From Melioribacter roseus (lineage in GTDB: Bacteria > Bacteroidota > Ignavibacteria > Ignavibacteriales > Melioribacteraceae): a stretch of 64,000 nucleotides of DNA. Of this stretch, positions 62,525-64,000 are shown piece after piece (position 1 is the first letter of the stretch; each line of letters begins with the position of its first letter). Position numbers and translations under genes: made by a program. The stretch covers positions 62,001-126,000 of the forward strand of contig DYHH01000009.1 in NCBI GenBank assembly GCA_020724265.1. Reading direction: 5' to 3'. A model generated the notes under the pieces. The model saw nothing but the letters and a program-made list of their open reading frames with translations. It was not told the DNA's origin and did no database searches.

Positions 62525-63190
62525 ATGAGAACATTTATTCCGATCATTCCGGTATTTTTTATTTTTTTGCTTTTCTGCAGCCTAACTTCAGCGCAAACAG
62601 AAATTATAAAGTTGCCCGAAGTAAATCTGGAAGGAAAGCTATCTCTTGAAGAGACATTAAAAGAAAGGAAATCGAGAAGAAGTTATTTGAAAAGTATGAT
62701 GACAATTGATGAGGTTTCTCAGCTTCTTTGGGCTGCACAAGGCATTAACAGAAACGATGGAAGGAGAACCGCACCATCTGCCGGGGCTTTATACCCAATT
62801 GAACTGTATGTTCTCATCGGAAATGTTGAAGGTATTACAAACGGTCTATACCTTTATGTTCCGTCCAATCATTCCTTGATTCTTAAGAACAACAAAAACT
62901 TAATACCAAAATTAAGTGATGCAATGCAGCAGTTTGTATCATCCGGATCTGTTGTATTCATAATAACCGGAGTGTACGAACGCACAACAAAAAAATACGG
63001 AGAACGCGGAATAAGATATGTCCACATGGATGTGGGTTTCGCCGCACAAAACATTTATCTTCAAGCAGAATCGCTGGGATTAGGAACTGTTTTCATGGGT
63101 GCTTTTAACGACAACTTACTTACCGATATTTTACAACTGCCTCAAAACCATAAACCGCTTGGAGTAATGCCGGTTGGAAGAGTAAGATAA
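62525..63190 (+). CDS. Exported SagB-type nitroreductase-family protein
   Basis: A 221-residue FMN flavoprotein of the SagB/ThcOx branch of the nitroreductase fold. It has a signal peptide (MRTFIPIIPVFFIFLLFCSLTSAQ), then LKERKSRRSYLKSMMTIDEVSQLLWAAQGI, the FMN-binding TAPSAGALYPIELYVL, and GFAAQNIYLQAESLGLGTVFMGAF. Single-domain members like this are common in the FCB group; its substrate is unknown. The signal peptide and the ribosome site AGGAGA before the ATG show it is exported, unusual for FMN enzymes of this family in other phyla. Confidence 0.88.
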   Translation: MRTFIPIIPVFFIFLLFCSLTSAQTEIIKLPEVNLEGKLSLEETLKERKSRRSYLKSMMTIDEVSQLLWAAQGINRNDGRRTAPSAGALYPIELYVLIGNVEGITNGLYLYVPSNHSLILKNNKNLIPKLSDAMQQFVSSGSVVFIITGVYERTTKKYGERGIRYVHMDVGFAAQNIYLQAESLGLGTVFMGAFNDNLLTDILQLPQNHKPLGVMPVGRVR

Positions 63191-63291
63191 AAATAAATTG
63201 CAAATCTGAGAAACACTAAAGGATTGATAATAAAGATGATGTATTTCAAAAGAAATTCAACTATTCTCCTTTTACTTGACTAAATCGAATA

Positions 63292-63327
63292 TACAACAAA
63301 AAACCCGATCAATGACCGGGTTTTCTT
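63292..63327 (-). terminator. Terminator of ahcY (possibly bidirectional)
   Basis: AAACCCG (63301-63307) and CGGGTTT (63317-63323) pair around TCA/TGA with one A-C mismatch. On the minus strand the stem is followed by TTTTGTTGT, and on the plus strand by TTTTCTTTTT, so it can end transcripts from both sides: ahcY from the right and the nitroreductase from the left. Confidence 0.75.
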
Positions 63328-63350
63328 TTTATCATTATAATTATTGATGA

Positions 63351-64000
63351 TTATGTACCTGCACTGTAATCATCCATATAAGCAATTTGTTCTTTTGTAA
63401 GCTTATCAATTTTATATCCCATCGTTCTTAACTTAATAGCAGCGATTTCTTCATCTTGTTCAACAGGAATGTCAATAACTTCAGGATCTAAAAGAACTCC
63501 TTCTTTATCCAAAGCAGCTAATTTAAGTTGAGACATAAACTGATTTGCAAACGACATATCCATTACTTCAGACGGATGACCTTCTGCGGCGGCTAAGTTT
63601 ACTAATCTGCCTTGTGCGAGGACATAAACTCTATTGCCGTTCTTTAATGTATATTCTTCGTTGTTTGCTCTAACCGTTCTTTTTGATTTTTTAATTTTAT
63701 CAAGATCATCGAGATTCAATTCGCAATCATAATGACCGGTATTACAAACAATAGCTCCGTCTTTCATTTTCTCAAAATGTTTTTTAATTACAACATCTTT
63801 AACACCGGTAGCGGTAATAAAAATATCACCGACTTTAGCAGCTTCATCCATCGTCATTACAGTATGTCCTTCTAGAGTAGCTTTAAGAGCTGCGGTTGGT
63901 TTTACTTCGGTAACAATAACATTAGCTCCCATACCTGCAGCACGCATTGCAACACCGCGTCCGCAATGACCGTATCCCGCAACAACAAAGTTTTTACCGG
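63351..64000 (-). CDS. ahcY: Adenosylhomocysteinase (5' end outside window)
   Basis: S-adenosylhomocysteine hydrolase splits SAH into adenosine and homocysteine in the methyl cycle. About 216 C-terminal residues are in the window. The NAD-binding Rossmann segment reads KNFVVAGYGHCGRGVAMRAAGMGA and is followed by VTEVKPTAALKATLEGHTVMTMDEA, CNTGHYDCELNLDDL and the C-terminal VYVLAQGRLVNLAAAEGHPSEVMDMSFANQ. All are typical of AhcY. The frame continues open past the right edge, and the M at 63947 is internal. Confidence 0.94.
   Translation of the reverse strand, partial: GKNFVVAGYGHCGRGVAMRAAGMGANVIVTEVKPTAALKATLEGHTVMTMDEAAKVGDIFITATGVKDVVIKKHFEKMKDGAIVCNTGHYDCELNLDDLDKIKKSKRTVRANNEEYTLKNGNRVYVLAQGRLVNLAAAEGHPSEVMDMSFANQFMSQLKLAALDKEGVLLDPEVIDIPVEQDEEIAAIKLRTMGYKIDKLTKEQIAYMDDYSAGT

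Noticed and set aside
1-64000. tRNA and rRNA genes
   Set aside because: I scanned for T-loop and CCA-type patterns and conserved rRNA segments and saw none that folds; short tRNAs could still be missed by eye.

Overview
The window is AT-rich bacterial chromosome, most likely from the Ignavibacteria (Ignavibacteriales/Melioribacteraceae side of the FCB group). The main reason is five secreted proteins that end in a type-IX-secretion sorting domain with the core YPNPFNPSTxIxFSxP. Supporting reasons are TTG-N19/20-TAnnTTTG promoters, a CarboxypepD-like/TonB receptor, a seven-bladed-type propeller histidine kinase and weak Shine-Dalgarno usage. I see no tRNA, rRNA, CRISPR array or complete insertion sequence.

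Layout. 1-1.6 kb: dctQ and a truncated dctM of a TRAP dicarboxylate transporter, divergent from a degenerate galactokinase-like gene. 3-9.6 kb: housekeeping genes (TPR protein, aroE, aspartate aminotransferase, tex) with a VapBC module. 9.6-15.1 kb: an accessory surface island. It holds two tandem, near-identical PQQ-propeller T9SS genes and a third T9SS gene broken by a 7-base G tract, and it is bracketed on both sides by copies of a 138-bp double-hairpin repeat. 15.1-24.4 kb: pckA plus an aminotransferase, MazEF, a CHAD protein, a cNMP-domain/aspartase fusion, and a DsbD/redoxin pair. 24.6-35.8 kb: an M28 peptidase/phosphate-binding lipoprotein/DUF2459 operon, a jelly-roll protein, an OmpR-type two-component system, a 35-residue membrane protein with a well-formed promoter, an M15 peptidase, a DUF2779 Fe-S nuclease-like protein, and MntA-HepT. 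35.8-43.6 kb: penicillin-binding protein 1C with its alpha-2-macroglobulin partner. 43.8-59.2 kb: three more large sensor kinases, two LuxR-type regulators, two T9SS proteins and an M14 peptidase. 59.3-64 kb: a TonB-dependent receptor, DoxX, a SagB-type nitroreductase and a truncated ahcY.

How genes may work together (inference). The TRAP carrier, aspartase, aminotransferases and PEP carboxykinase would together move C4 acids and aspartate through fumarate and oxaloacetate to PEP. The macroglobulin and PBP1C form a known periplasmic protease-trap/murein-repair pair. Three toxin-antitoxin modules, hairpin repeats and a MITE-like element mark the plastic parts.

The strongest candidate for something new is the repeat-bracketed T9SS surface island. 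It shows a recent tandem duplication whose middle third has diverged while both ends are nearly identical, and a neighbouring gene whose signal peptide is separated from its body by a homopolymer slip that could be phase-variable.
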